From: Spiribacter curvatus
Lineage (GTDB): Bacteria; Pseudomonadota; Gammaproteobacteria; Nitrococcales; Nitrococcaceae
DNA length: 64,000 nucleotides
Direction: 5' to 3'
Assembly (NCBI RefSeq): GCF_000485905.1
Contig: NC_022664.1
Span: 1,674,001-1,738,000 of the forward strand
Part shown: in pieces, positions 29,601 through 38,007 of the stretch
Layout: each line of letters starts with the position of its first letter
How positions within the stretch are numbered: the first letter of the stretch is position 1
Position numbers and translations under genes: made by a program
The notes under the pieces: generated by a model
Seen by the model: the letters and a program-made list of their open reading frames with translations, nothing else
What the model was told of the DNA's origin: nothing
Database searches by the model: none

Positions 29601-30427
29601 GCGGAGGCGGCAAGGGCATCACGCTCAGCGCCCGAGATGGGACCGGCGAGCACCAGCCGCTGGGTCGCCTGGACCGCAGCGGGCAGACGCCCGAAGGCCC
29701 GGATGAGCAGATCCACGTTCTTGCGCGGGTCCACCGCGCCGGTATGGAGCACGAAAGGCCCCTCAACGCCGTGCGCCCTCAGCAGCGCTTTGGATTGCGT
29801 CTCGCTATCTCCATCGGGCCGAAAGCGCGCCTCCGCATCCGCCCAGATCGGTGTAGTGCGTGAATCCTCGATTCCCAACCATTGGATAGCCTCCCTGGCG
29901 GTAAAGGCCGAGTTACAGACGAGATGATCCGCTTTCTTCACCTCTTCAACACGACGGAGATAGTCGGCCTTCGTCTCGGGGTAAGCGTCGAGATATTCGC
30001 GCTGTTCGATCAGCGGAATGAGATCGTGCATTAACACCACGCGCGGGATGGCGGGGTCCAGATGCGAGAGATTGACCACCGCCTCCGACTCGAAGAAAGA
30101 CGGGATAAGGATGATATCCGGCGCCGCTCGCTCAATCGCGGCCGCATACAGGCGCTGCCCGATCTCCCGCCATCGATCATGGTGGAAGATGTGGCGGTCA
30201 ACGCCGTGCGGCATGGACCAACGGGAGATTTCGACATTAGGTAAGGCGGCCAGCGCACTCTCTTGCCATCGACATACCGCAGCCGGCATCGAAGTGTCGA
30301 AATGGAGAATGAAGCGATGCTCGGGATATTGGGGGGGCAGCGCCCTCACGAGCTCTCTGACAAACCGCCCAATGCCACGGTAGTGGCTATCCGTCTGATC
30401 TCCTTGCATGTCAATCAGAATGCGCAT
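26669..30427 (-). CDS. Giant glycosyltransferase with three GT4-type modules
   Basis: About 1252 aa. Module 1 (~1-390) begins MRILIDMQGDQTDSHYRGIG and has the GT4 EX7E region VFPSRHEGFGLPALEAMRCG. Module 2 (~405-800) begins LAFVSPLPPAHTGIANYSEE and has a degenerate donor-site region (VAVQLRGESRGETSGAVTHA). Module 3 (~855-1252) has LFITVGTIEPRKRHQQVLDA and LIAASEDEGYGLPLVEAGAR. Modules 1 and 3 keep both Glu of EX7E; module 2 is altered. Such multi-domain enzymes can add several residues of a repeating O-polysaccharide. The ATG at 30427 matches the conserved MRILID start. A TTG at 30442, overlapping the upstream methyltransferase, is the alternative and sits nearer to an AAGGAA site. It is cytoplasmic, next to the Wzm/Wzt exporter. 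Confidence 0.88.
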   Translation of the reverse strand: MRILIDMQGDQTDSHYRGIGRFVRELVRALPPQYPEHRFILHFDTSMPAAVCRWQESALAALPNVEISRWSMPHGVDRHIFHHDRWREIGQRLYAAAIERAAPDIILIPSFFESEAVVNLSHLDPAIPRVVLMHDLIPLIEQREYLDAYPETKADYLRRVEEVKKADHLVCNSAFTAREAIQWLGIEDSRTTPIWADAEARFRPDGDSETQSKALLRAHGVEGPFVLHTGAVDPRKNVDLLIRAFGRLPAAVQATQRLVLAGPISGAERDALAASARRHGVPADALIVLGHVSDELLVALYNGCSAFVFPSRHEGFGLPALEAMRCGAPVLAANATSLVEVVGDEAARFDPDDPQALAEKLERVLTDAAWRAERLAAAQEQAKRFSWDRAAALTMSVFEHLVSAEDNPRRADPAMVSNTGGKPRLAFVSPLPPAHTGIANYSEELLPALAEHYDITLVTDEPLVSDALIEAFGPPLEPDGLREAASAFDRVLYQVGNSPFHSFMADLMDAVPGVVVMHDAYIGGLWFGEPAQFQAPIDGAGKGPPWAQAVRVSHGIGAVAEALGMPRSAFIDQYPASWPIIERARGVIVHSRHARELVERHYTSDATKHWAVIPHLRALPQEADCDAARERLGLAPDAFIIASFGMVAPTKRCKTLLEAWMDSRLAGDHRCQLIFAGPLDLGEYGAALTAMASSPGAGNIRFTDRLTDEAFADWLAAADVAVQLRGESRGETSGAVTHAMAHGLPVLVNTHGSMAELPDDAVYKIDDPIESDALIRALEALHDDAEPRERLGAAARALIATAHAPIACAAEYAEALERAYARDRVSANGLVDALDAEAIQRLGAADQEHLATAIATTLPMGNPRQRLFIDVTATAASDRVTGVERVAQRLVESWLIDSPEGFRIEPVRLVESEGDWCYMTAMDWMRRINGGDLAGLRDEVVDPGPGDILGIVDISGQQLVAAVDSGLHQQLRANGCLVFAVVHDILPVTHPHCFPPGADKTHQRWMEAVSTFDAIFGTSKAVRDTVRGWLVENQPERVEVIKTGHFALGTDHIATSEMGDEPPPNLDLPTDRRLFITVGTIEPRKRHQQVLDAFEHRWAAGSTDCLVIVGKEGWQELPDRHRRDIPETVKRLSGHPERGQRLFWLDGLNDSELDALYHQADGLIAASEDEGYGLPLVEAGARSVPILARDIPVFREVAPAQTCFFQGLTGAALATALDDWAPQRERDECPGQSEASVSWRESAKQLWAQIRS

Positions 30428-30434
30428 TGGTCTG

Positions 30435-31673
30435 CTACTCAAATTTCCTTTTCAAGCGTCTGGAGACATACTGCGCATGACGCGCTATCCCGGCGTTGTT
30501 ATTAGTCATTGCATGGCAAGACCGTTCAGCGATCGCATCGCGAAGGCGCTGCTCAATGCCGAGCGCCCGTATGACTCGGCGCACCCGTCGCTCAACCCGA
30601 TCATGCCTGTACAGAAATGATCGAAGCCGCCCGGAGCGGGCCAGCTGACTTATGATTCTGAGAATTACCCCTTTGATCTTGGATCGACCTACCCTGAGCC
30701 GCTGGCTAGTGGCACGCAGTGGTGCGGTGATCTTCCATGAACGGCTGTCGTAGAGCGCGTTCAATCGGTCACTGAGGCCTGCGAGCTCTTCCGAGAGCTG
30801 CTCCTGCTTCTGAAGCTCGATCTTGAGTGAACTGAACTGTTGCTGAGCAGCCAGTCGATCAGCTTCCACCTGGCACGCCAGCCCGTCTATGCGCTGATCA
30901 ACCTGCTGCCGCTGGCTACGCTGCGCGGCGTCGCGCCGACGCATTAACAACTCGGCGGTGATGCCGGCATGTTGATCTGCGGCCGCTCCGATCCGCTCCC
31001 GCATCGTCACGGACCACCCTTTACCTGCCAAGACGGCAAAATCTGGGCTTGCGCAGTTGTAGATCTCGGAGGCCGACGGAAAGGGGGCGTCATGGGCAAT
31101 GCTAGGCTCCTGTAGTCGCAGGATATGGCATGGATCAAAGCCATAGAATTCCACAGCAAAGGCAAGCAGCCGCGGCGGCAGTGGATTTTGGTGGGTGGGG
31201 TCCATGTAGAAATCCACCGCCGTTACCCGAAGGTTCTCGGGGTTCGGCGTCTCCAAGATCAGCATGCCGCCCCTCGCGAGCGCCCGGTAGGCCTCGGCGA
31301 TCAGCTCCCGAAGGACATCAAACTCAAGATGCTCGGCAATATGAAACCCCGAAACCAGCGCGAGCGAGCCCTCTTCACAGGACCGCAGTGCGGCGATCGC
31401 GTCGCCGTATTCGGCGTTGAAGCCCCTTTCCTCGCAGGCGGAGAGCATACCGGCATCAAGATCGACACCGCGCCCCTCTAACCCAACCTCGCCAAGCACT
31501 TCCAGCCACTCGCCACGGCCACACCCCAGATCCAGGGCCTGAGCGGCCTTCCCATGTCGGCGCTTGAGGACCTTCAGGTAAGGGGTATAACCGCGAAGCC
31601 GCTCAAGGATCAGTTCCCGCGACCCGCGGTATCGGTCCTCGAACCGGCGATAGAAAAGCGATGCATCAGTCAT
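30435..31673 (-). CDS. SAM-dependent methyltransferase with coiled-coil C-terminus, possible O-chain terminator
   Basis: 412 aa. An N-terminal methyltransferase domain (~1-230) has motif I ALDLGCGRGEWLEVLGEVG, GRGVDLDAGM and FHIAEHLEFDVLRELI. A coiled-coil stretch (~255-300: QVEADRLAAQQQFSSLKIEL) and a basic C-terminal tail follow. This arrangement recalls WbdD-like chain-terminating enzymes, whose coiled coil acts as a molecular ruler in Wzm/Wzt-dependent O-antigens, though no kinase domain is visible. It overlaps wzt by 8 bp and precedes the giant glycosyltransferase. The chain-terminator role is inferred from context. Confidence 0.75.
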   Translation of the reverse strand: MTDASLFYRRFEDRYRGSRELILERLRGYTPYLKVLKRRHGKAAQALDLGCGRGEWLEVLGEVGLEGRGVDLDAGMLSACEERGFNAEYGDAIAALRSCEEGSLALVSGFHIAEHLEFDVLRELIAEAYRALARGGMLILETPNPENLRVTAVDFYMDPTHQNPLPPRLLAFAVEFYGFDPCHILRLQEPSIAHDAPFPSASEIYNCASPDFAVLAGKGWSVTMRERIGAAADQHAGITAELLMRRRDAAQRSQRQQVDQRIDGLACQVEADRLAAQQQFSSLKIELQKQEQLSEELAGLSDRLNALYDSRSWKITAPLRATSQRLRVGRSKIKGVILRIISQLARSGRLRSFLYRHDRVERRVRRVIRALGIEQRLRDAIAERSCHAMTNNNAGIARHAQYVSRRLKRKFE

Positions 31674-32895
31674 CGACCATCACCGTGATGTCTGTCGGGA
31701 GCCAGGCCGAGCCAGAGAACTTCGGCAAGGCCGAATTCACCACCTCAAAACTGACCGCGCCATCCCACCAGTCATAGCAGCGCTGCGTGTGATCGAAACC
31801 AGCATGCAGAGCAATACTCACCACATACCCGCCCTCGCCCAGATTGGCCGAGAATGCGAAATCCGCCGCCACCGTCGCCCCCGCGCGGAGCCCCTCGATC
31901 ACCTTTTCATTGTAGGCGCTGTTCGTTCCGAAGACCGGCTGCCCAAGCCGGTCGCGGATCTCGAACCCGATCACCATCTCGGGGATGTCCTGGACCGCTC
32001 GGGCGGTGATGCACAGCCTGGCTCGCTGTTCGACCTGGAGCAGATCCACTTCCACGTCGTTATCGTTGACCAGGCGCACAGACTCGATCCGCGCCGATGC
32101 ATCGCCGGAGCGGGTCACCAACTCGCCGGATTCATCGGGTTGCTGCTCGATGACGGTGGCTACCCCATCGCGCTCGCTCAGTGTGGCGTTGTAGTACTCG
32201 AAAACGGCCTTGGGGTCGCCATGAGTGCGAATCTGTCCGTCCTCCAGCAGATAAGCGACACTGCATAGCGCCTGCACGGCGGCCCGGTCATGGGAGACCA
32301 GCAGCAACGTGGTTCCTTCGGCGAGAAACGCGCGGATACGGTCAAAGCTTTTCGCCTGGAAGTAGGTATCGCCGACCGACAGGGCTTCGTCAACGATCAG
32401 CACATCCGGCCGCCAGGCCGTGGCCACGGCAAACGCGACGCGAACCTGCATACCGCTCGAGTAGGTGCGCACCGGGGCATCAAAGTAGGTGCCGATCTCG
32501 GCGAACGCCTCAATGGCATCGATACGCTCATCGATCTGGCCGCGATCGAAGCCCTGCAGGCTGGAGGCATGATAGACGTTCTCCCGGCCGGTGAGCTCCG
32601 GATCAAACCCCATGCCGAGCTCCAGAAGAGCGCTGACGCGACCACCGATCTGGATCTCGCCTGTGCTAGGGGTCATGGTGCCGGTAAGGAGTTTCAGAAG
32701 CGTGCTTTTACCCGCGCCATTGCGGCCAATAATGCCGACCGCCTCGCCCGGCGACACATCGATGAAAATATCCTGTACGGCCCAGAATGTCTTTGCCGGT
32801 GCGCGGTTAATATAGAGCCAGTTGGCGATCCGGTGCCACTCGGACTTGTACTGCCGGAAGCCTTTGCTGAGGTTTCTAACCCGGATCTCGCTCAT
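31666..32895 (-). CDS. wzt: Polysaccharide ABC exporter, ATP-binding subunit with C-terminal carbohydrate-binding domain
   Basis: 409 aa. The nucleotide-binding domain (~1-235) contains Walker A GIIGRNGAGKSTLLKLL, signature YSSGMQVRVAFAVA and Walker B DVLIVDEALSVGD with the switch His in LLVSHDRAAVQAL. The remaining ~170 residues form a Wzt-type beta-sandwich that recognises the modified non-reducing end of the glycan. It overlaps wzm by 4 bp. With Wzm it exports a completed lipid-linked glycan from the cytoplasm. The extended C-terminus fits an export system coupled to chain termination, as with the neighbouring methyltransferase. Confidence 0.93.
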   Translation of the reverse strand: MSEIRVRNLSKGFRQYKSEWHRIANWLYINRAPAKTFWAVQDIFIDVSPGEAVGIIGRNGAGKSTLLKLLTGTMTPSTGEIQIGGRVSALLELGMGFDPELTGRENVYHASSLQGFDRGQIDERIDAIEAFAEIGTYFDAPVRTYSSGMQVRVAFAVATAWRPDVLIVDEALSVGDTYFQAKSFDRIRAFLAEGTTLLLVSHDRAAVQALCSVAYLLEDGQIRTHGDPKAVFEYYNATLSERDGVATVIEQQPDESGELVTRSGDASARIESVRLVNDNDVEVDLLQVEQRARLCITARAVQDIPEMVIGFEIRDRLGQPVFGTNSAYNEKVIEGLRAGATVAADFAFSANLGEGGYVVSIALHAGFDHTQRCYDWWDGAVSFEVVNSALPKFSGSAWLPTDITVMVDD

Positions 32896-33713
32896 AGCAT
32901 ATCGACCATCTCGGGGGAGGCGCGACGGAAGAGAAAGCCCGCCACCAGCACAGCTACCAGACAGGCCACGGCCATCACCAGAAAATGAGTTACATCCGGG
33001 ACTCTGCCGTAGACGATAGTGTCGTGATAGGCCGAGACGAACCAGTACATGATATTCAGGTCATATAACCCCTGATAGGACTCCGGGATGATTTTGATTG
33101 GATAGACAATGGGCGTGAACCAGAAGGCGAACTGAAGCAGGATCGGAATCAACTGGCCGACATCACGGATGAAGACGTTGAGTGCCCCACAGACCAGCCC
33201 GATCCCGGCTCCGAACCCTCCGAACAGAATCATCAGCACCGGCACCCAGAGCATGGCAAAGCTGAAGGAATGCCCAAGCAGCAAGAACACCCCAAGGGCC
33301 ACCAGCAGGAACAGGAAGTTCTGAACGATCATGGTCCCCAACATGACGGCCGGCAGCGCCACCCGCGGGAAACTCAGCTTCTTCATGAGATCAGCGCTGT
33401 CTATGAATAGCGCTGTCCCCCGACTGACGCCGTCGCTGAACAGCGTCCAGGCAAAAATCCCCGATGTAAGGTAAATGGCATAGGCGTACTGCCCTTCGAC
33501 ACCCGGCAGCTTGGCCGAGAGGACATTGGAGAGGATCAGCGTGTAGATGATCACCAGGCTCAGCGGCTGCGCAAAGAGCCAGAAGATACCCAGGCGGCTA
33601 CGTGTCAGCGACGAGACCAGTTCGTTTCGGACCGAGCTTGCCACGAAGTACCGATAAGCCCAGAGATTCCTCACTCTGGCCGTGAGCGGTTCTAGGGCAT
33701 GGAGTGCGGTCAT
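32892..33713 (-). CDS. wzm: Polysaccharide ABC exporter, permease subunit
   Basis: 273 aa, ABC-2 type. The N-terminal amphipathic region (RVRNLWAYRYFVASSVRNEL) and SRLGIFWLFAQPLSLVIIY are typical of Wzm/KpsM/TagG permeases. Six hydrophobic segments are visible, and the family segment FRDVGQLIPILLQFAFWFTP appears as FIRDVGQLIPILLQFAFWF. It starts at the ATG 33711-33713. Gene order wzm-wzt-methyltransferase-glycosyltransferase is on the minus strand with overlapping starts, so it is one transcription unit. Confidence 0.93.
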   Translation of the reverse strand: MTALHALEPLTARVRNLWAYRYFVASSVRNELVSSLTRSRLGIFWLFAQPLSLVIIYTLILSNVLSAKLPGVEGQYAYAIYLTSGIFAWTLFSDGVSRGTALFIDSADLMKKLSFPRVALPAVMLGTMIVQNFLFLLVALGVFLLLGHSFSFAMLWVPVLMILFGGFGAGIGLVCGALNVFIRDVGQLIPILLQFAFWFTPIVYPIKIIPESYQGLYDLNIMYWFVSAYHDTIVYGRVPDVTHFLVMAVACLVAVLVAGFLFRRASPEMVDML

Positions 33714-33758
33714 TCCGTCACCCGCTGATTGGCGCTGGCTACGTCGGCCCGATCAGAA

Positions 33759-34895
33759 TCAGTCACTGCGTTGTTCATCCCCTGAATTGTACGCAGCGCT
33801 GACCCCTTTGCCAGTCTCCGGCGCCATTCCAAGCGATCGCAGGAAATCTACCAGTTGTTGCTCAAGACGGTCGGGCTGGAGCGCCTCGAGTCTAGGTTTC
33901 TGGGCCTCGATCAACTGCCCCTGTAGCTCGGCGTCGTCCAGCAAGACCGCCGCCGTAGCCGCGACGATGGCGGGATCGGCGCGATCAAGAAGCAAGCCTC
34001 CGCCGTCGACGGTATCGACAATGCTGCTCTCGGGCGCGGCATAGGCGACGATCGGGACTTCATGGATCATCGCCTCGACAAGCGGCATGCCGAATCCCTC
34101 ATGCTCGCTCATGCTCACATAGAGATCGGCCCCAGCGTAGAGCGTTGAGAGGTGTTCATCACTCACCTTGCCGGTGATCTCGACCCGATTTGATACGCCG
34201 AGCCGTGCTGCCAGATCATGCAGCGCCGCGATCGCGGTACGACTCCCCTCTCCCACGAGCGTGAGGCGCACCGACTGATCCGCTATATGGGTCAGCTCCG
34301 CCAGCATGGCAACAAGGCCCTGTGGGTTTTTATGCGGCACCAAACGGCCGACAAACAGTATTTGCCGAGCGTTTTTTTGCGGCTGCAGCCTCTCCGGTGA
34401 GGGTGTTCTCCTAAACCGCTCGAGGTCGACCAGGAGCGGTATGGTGGCAGTTTTCTCCGGTGGATAACCCGCCTTCATGAGTTCGGCGTGGTTCCGGGGA
34501 GACACGGCAATCGCCCCGTTGACCGCGTGCTTCCAATCGACCAGCTGCTCACGGCCATAGGCGAGGGTCTGCCGCAGGGGGTCATCGGCCGGGAAGAAGC
34601 GCTCAGGCGTAATGTTGTGGTAAACCAATACCCTGGCGCAGGAGAGCCGGTGCAGCCAGCGCGCCGCGGGGTTGCCGCCACCGTGGTGGATGAGCAGCAG
34701 ATCGGTTTGGGTCGGCTCGAGGGTTTCATAGAGCTTGACCGCATCACGCATCGACTCAGGGCGGTCCATGACATAGATCTCGGATGCGAGGCCCCACCCG
34801 CGCAGCAGTCGCTGGATGAACAACATACTGTTGCTGATGCCATCGCCCGGCGAACAGGAGACGGAGAACTGGTGGATGGCGGTGATGCTTTTCAC
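33759..34895 (-). CDS. GT4 family glycosyltransferase
   Basis: 378 aa with the two Rossmann halves of GT-B enzymes. The donor-binding half contains ILFVGRLVPHKNPQGLVAML, RLTLVGEGSRTAIAALHDLA and the EX7E motif SMSEHEGFGMPLVEAMIHEV. The N-terminal half has HQFSVSCSPGDGISNSM and LLLIHHGGGNPAARWLHRL. It overlaps the upstream 104-aa ORF by 4 bp and precedes wzm by 45 bp. It probably adds one residue of the exported glycan. Substrate unknown. Confidence 0.88.
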   Translation of the reverse strand: MKSITAIHQFSVSCSPGDGISNSMLFIQRLLRGWGLASEIYVMDRPESMRDAVKLYETLEPTQTDLLLIHHGGGNPAARWLHRLSCARVLVYHNITPERFFPADDPLRQTLAYGREQLVDWKHAVNGAIAVSPRNHAELMKAGYPPEKTATIPLLVDLERFRRTPSPERLQPQKNARQILFVGRLVPHKNPQGLVAMLAELTHIADQSVRLTLVGEGSRTAIAALHDLAARLGVSNRVEITGKVSDEHLSTLYAGADLYVSMSEHEGFGMPLVEAMIHEVPIVAYAAPESSIVDTVDGGGLLLDRADPAIVAATAAVLLDDAELQGQLIEAQKPRLEALQPDRLEQQLVDFLRSLGMAPETGKGVSAAYNSGDEQRSD

Positions 34896-35206
34896 TGGGA
34901 CTTTCGCACCGCGTGATAGAGCCGTCGAACTCCTCGGTAGAGCCGCGGATAAGCCGCGAGCTCCTCTCGCATGAAGCGAGTGGCCACCAGGCGCGAGACG
35001 ACCCCGCGCAGGAGTGACGGTTTTGCGGCTGACTGCGTGATGCTGGGTGGGCCGGCATCCGGTTGCCCGACGCCGATCGACCGGTTTAAGCGGCGGTCGA
35101 TCTCGCGCTCAAGCGCGTCATAATCCAACTCGGGATGGGTTCTAAGGAGCCTGACACCGCTCGGCACGGATCTGGAATGGGGCGCCGTTCTATCGCCGTT
35201 ATTCAT
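34892..35206 (-). CDS. Hypothetical protein (104 aa) between TolC and GT4 genes
   Basis: A basic 104-aa product with no signal peptide or membrane segment (LDYDALEREIDRRLNRSIGV, LVATRFMREELAAYPRLYRG). It overlaps the tolC-like gene by 8 bp and the GT4 gene by 4 bp, so it is embedded in the operon and is very likely expressed. The DYDALEREI stretch resembles short linker or leader segments in other polysaccharide-cluster proteins. No family is recognised. Confidence 0.6.
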   Translation of the reverse strand: MNNGDRTAPHSRSVPSGVRLLRTHPELDYDALEREIDRRLNRSIGVGQPDAGPPSITQSAAKPSLLRGVVSRLVATRFMREELAAYPRLYRGVRRLYHAVRKSQ

Positions 35207-36617
35207 CGCCGATCTGGAGCGTCACCACCTCATCCAGATACCGCTGATCGAGTTCCCGCAGGTCGGTCGGCTGGAATTCGCCGGTGGTGGTCTTCAGCCG
35301 CACCTGGGCGATGAGGTAGTCATACCCCGCTTCCGCCAGATCGCGGCGGATGCTGAATAACTGCGCGCGGGCATCAAGCACCTCGACCAGGTCGCGAACC
35401 CCCACTTCAAGGCCCTCCTCACTGGCCTCGACCTGCGCCTTGGCGGTGTCAAGCGCCTGACGCGAGACCTGGATGCGGCGCTGGGCATTGCGCAGCTCGT
35501 TGACGGCCGCCCGGGTGTCGATCACCGCCTGACGGCGGGCATCCTCCAGCGCCGCCGACTGGGCCATGCGCCGGGCCCGGGCCTCGTCCACCCCGGCGGT
35601 CAGGCCACCACCGCTGAAAAGCGGCACCTGCAACCGCAACAGTACTCGGGCGTCCGTGCCCTGGATCAGCTGATCGGTGGCGTTGGTGTCGCTGTAGCGT
35701 GCCTCCAGTGAGACCCGCGGGAAACGCTCGGCCTGGCGGACATCAATGGTCTCGCGCGCCTGGTTGAGACGCTCGCGCTCCACCGCCACGGTGGGGTTCG
35801 CGCGTCCGGCCTGCTCCATCCAGTCGCGGACACGGCCATCGGTCGGGGACTCAGACAGTGCCATCGACTGGGGCTCGGCGGCGCGCAGCGCATCGGGGTT
35901 CAGGCCGGTGAGGCGCTCCAGCCCCAGTCGGGCGGCATCCAGCTCATTGCTGGCCTGGGCGATATCGCTCAGCGCCGTCTCGAACCGGACCCGCGCGTCG
36001 AGGACATCCACCCGGCTGGCCAGGTTACGATCGAGGCGGCTTTCCATCTGGTCCCAGCGGGCGCGATAGGCATCGGCCTCGGCCTCGGCCAGTGAGCGGG
36101 TGGCCCGGGCCCGCAGGACCCGCAGATAGGCCTCCGCCACCTGCGCGGCCAGTGACTGGCGGGTCGCCTCGAATTCGGCATCCGCCACCGATAGACGCGC
36201 CCGCGACTCGGCGAGGTTGGTGGACACGCTGCGGTCATAGATCGGCTGGGTCAGATTGAGCCCATAGTTATAGCTGTCCTCCCGCGTGGTGGCGATCACC
36301 TGCTCGCGGGCGCCGGTCTCGGGGTTGAGACGGACATCACTGGTTTCATAGCGCGAGTCGGTATAGCGGGCATCGAGTGAGAGGTTGGGGAGTCGCTGCG
36401 CCTTGGCCTGATCGACCACCTCTTCCCCCGCCTCGCGCAGCGCCTCGCGCTCATCAATCACCGGCGCATACTCGAGCGCCTCCTGATAGGCCCGGAACAG
36501 GCCCACCGAGGGGGACGACCCATCGTCGTTGCCGGACTGGGCCAGGGCCGCAGCGGGGCTTCCCAACGCCAGCAGGCCGATCAGCGCGGTGCGGGATGCG
36601 ATTGGCTTAGCTCTCAC
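35199..36617 (-). CDS. TolC-family outer-membrane channel of a type I secretion system
   Basis: 472 aa with a signal peptide (LIGLLALGSPAAALA, cleavage before QSGNDD). Two outer-membrane efflux repeats are present: FRAYQEALEYAPVIDEREAL ... SYNYGLNLTQPIYDRSVS in the first half, and RANPTVAVERERLNQARETI ... LRLQVPLFSGGGLTAGVDEA in the second. Long alpha-helical stretches between them form the periplasmic tunnel. Length is typical. It overlaps the HlyD gene by 11 bp and completes the ABC-HlyD-TolC set encoded by three consecutive minus-strand genes. Confidence 0.93.
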   Translation of the reverse strand: MRAKPIASRTALIGLLALGSPAAALAQSGNDDGSSPSVGLFRAYQEALEYAPVIDEREALREAGEEVVDQAKAQRLPNLSLDARYTDSRYETSDVRLNPETGAREQVIATTREDSYNYGLNLTQPIYDRSVSTNLAESRARLSVADAEFEATRQSLAAQVAEAYLRVLRARATRSLAEAEADAYRARWDQMESRLDRNLASRVDVLDARVRFETALSDIAQASNELDAARLGLERLTGLNPDALRAAEPQSMALSESPTDGRVRDWMEQAGRANPTVAVERERLNQARETIDVRQAERFPRVSLEARYSDTNATDQLIQGTDARVLLRLQVPLFSGGGLTAGVDEARARRMAQSAALEDARRQAVIDTRAAVNELRNAQRRIQVSRQALDTAKAQVEASEEGLEVGVRDLVEVLDARAQLFSIRRDLAEAGYDYLIAQVRLKTTTGEFQPTDLRELDQRYLDEVVTLQIGDE

Positions 36618-38007
36618 GGAATGCCCTCGAGGCCATTTCGGTGAACGGTTTGATCAGGTAGCCAAGGAAGCTGCGCGAGCCCGTTTTAATGAACGCCTGC
36701 ACGGGCATGCCCGGCTCGAGCTGGAAATCCTCGGCGCGCAGCGTCTCGACCCCCGCCTCGTTGACGCGGATGCGGACCAGATAGTAGCTCTCGTTATTCT
36801 GCTCGTCGGTCAGCGCATCGGCGGACACCGAGACGACATCACCCTGGATGTTATTGATAAAGAGCGTGTTCAGGGCCGGGAAGCTCAGATCCGTCGCCTG
36901 TCCGACCTGGACATCGTCGATGTCATCGGGCTGCACCCGGGCGTCCACCAGGAGCGTGCGCTGCCGCGGGACGATGTCCATCAGCGGATTGCCGGGACTC
37001 ACCACTCCGCCATCGCTGTGTACCTGCAGCCCCACCACCGCGCCATCAACCGGCGCGGTCACGGTGGTCCGCCGAAGCTTGTCCCGCAGGGCGATCACCC
37101 GGGCACGGGCATCAAGAATCTCGGCCTGCACCTCACCCAGACGGGTCGCCACCGTCTGGTCATACTCCTCCTGACGGAGGCTGCGCTCCATCCGGGTGCT
37201 GGCGATCTGCGCGCGGATGCCGGCGATGTCGGAGACAAGCCGGCCGCGCTCGCCGCGGTATTCATAGAGCCGCCGACGCGCCTCGCGCAGCGACTGTTTG
37301 TCGGAGAGCTGATCCTCGACCAGCCCGGACCACTCGTCCACCTCTTCATTGAACGAGGCGATCTGGGAATCCACCGCATCAAGCCGGGCGTTGAGCCCGC
37401 GGATCTGCTCCTCGAACTCCTCGATCCGCTGCGCGCGCAGGCTCAGATCCGTCTCCAGCGCCTGCCGGCGGGCGGCGAACAGCGAGCGCTGGTTGGCCAT
37501 GATCTCCTCGGCCTTGCCGGGATCGTCGGCATCGGTCAGCGCCGCCGGAAAGTCGATGGCCTCATCGCCATCGCGCTCGGCGCGCAGCCGTGCCCGGCGC
37601 CCCAGCGCTGTCATCAGCCGCGACTCCACGACCGCCAGATCCGAGCGGGCCTGGGTGTCGTCGAGCTCCAGCAACAGCTCGCCCTGCTCCACCTGATCGC
37701 CCTCTTCGACGTTCAGCGACTCGACGATGCCGCCCTCAAGATGCTGGAGCGTTGTGCGATAGCCCTCGATGACCACCTGACCATTGGAGATCACCGCGCC
37801 GGCGAGCGGGGCCGTCCCCGCCCATAGCAGAAAACCGCCGAATCCGAGCACCAGCACGAGGATGCCGATCAGGGTGTAGCGGCGGAAATTGCCCGAGGCG
37901 ATCGGCGTACCATCCGCCTGTGCCGCGCGCTGGCGGGGATCCGGCTGCGCGGTAATCAGCTCACCCTCAGCGCTCGGCCGCCGAAAGCGTTCCATGAGCG
38001 ACTTCAC
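36607..38007 (-). CDS. HlyD-family periplasmic adaptor of type I secretion
   Basis: 466 aa. A short cytoplasmic N-terminus is followed by one membrane helix (~48-68, YTLIGILVLVLGFGGFLLW), a biotinyl-lipoyl half (LEGGIVESLNVEEGDQVEQG), a long coiled-coil hairpin (~130-310) and the second lipoyl half with VTAPVDGAVVGLQVHSDGGV. The C-terminus (YYLVRIRVNEAGVETL, QAFIKTGSRSFLGYLIKP) is of the PrtE/LapC type. It overlaps the ABC gene by 4 bp and the tolC-like gene by 11 bp. Confidence 0.94.
   Translation of the reverse strand: MKSLMERFRRPSAEGELITAQPDPRQRAAQADGTPIASGNFRRYTLIGILVLVLGFGGFLLWAGTAPLAGAVISNGQVVIEGYRTTLQHLEGGIVESLNVEEGDQVEQGELLLELDDTQARSDLAVVESRLMTALGRRARLRAERDGDEAIDFPAALTDADDPGKAEEIMANQRSLFAARRQALETDLSLRAQRIEEFEEQIRGLNARLDAVDSQIASFNEEVDEWSGLVEDQLSDKQSLREARRRLYEYRGERGRLVSDIAGIRAQIASTRMERSLRQEEYDQTVATRLGEVQAEILDARARVIALRDKLRRTTVTAPVDGAVVGLQVHSDGGVVSPGNPLMDIVPRQRTLLVDARVQPDDIDDVQVGQATDLSFPALNTLFINNIQGDVVSVSADALTDEQNNESYYLVRIRVNEAGVETLRAEDFQLEPGMPVQAFIKTGSRSFLGYLIKPFTEMASRAFRES

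Noticed and set aside
36529-37827. A 432-codon + strand frame over the HlyD gene, and similar long frames over nrdA, ccoI, ccoN and the cytochromes
   Set aside because: All are shadows of well-supported minus-strand genes with recognisable motifs.
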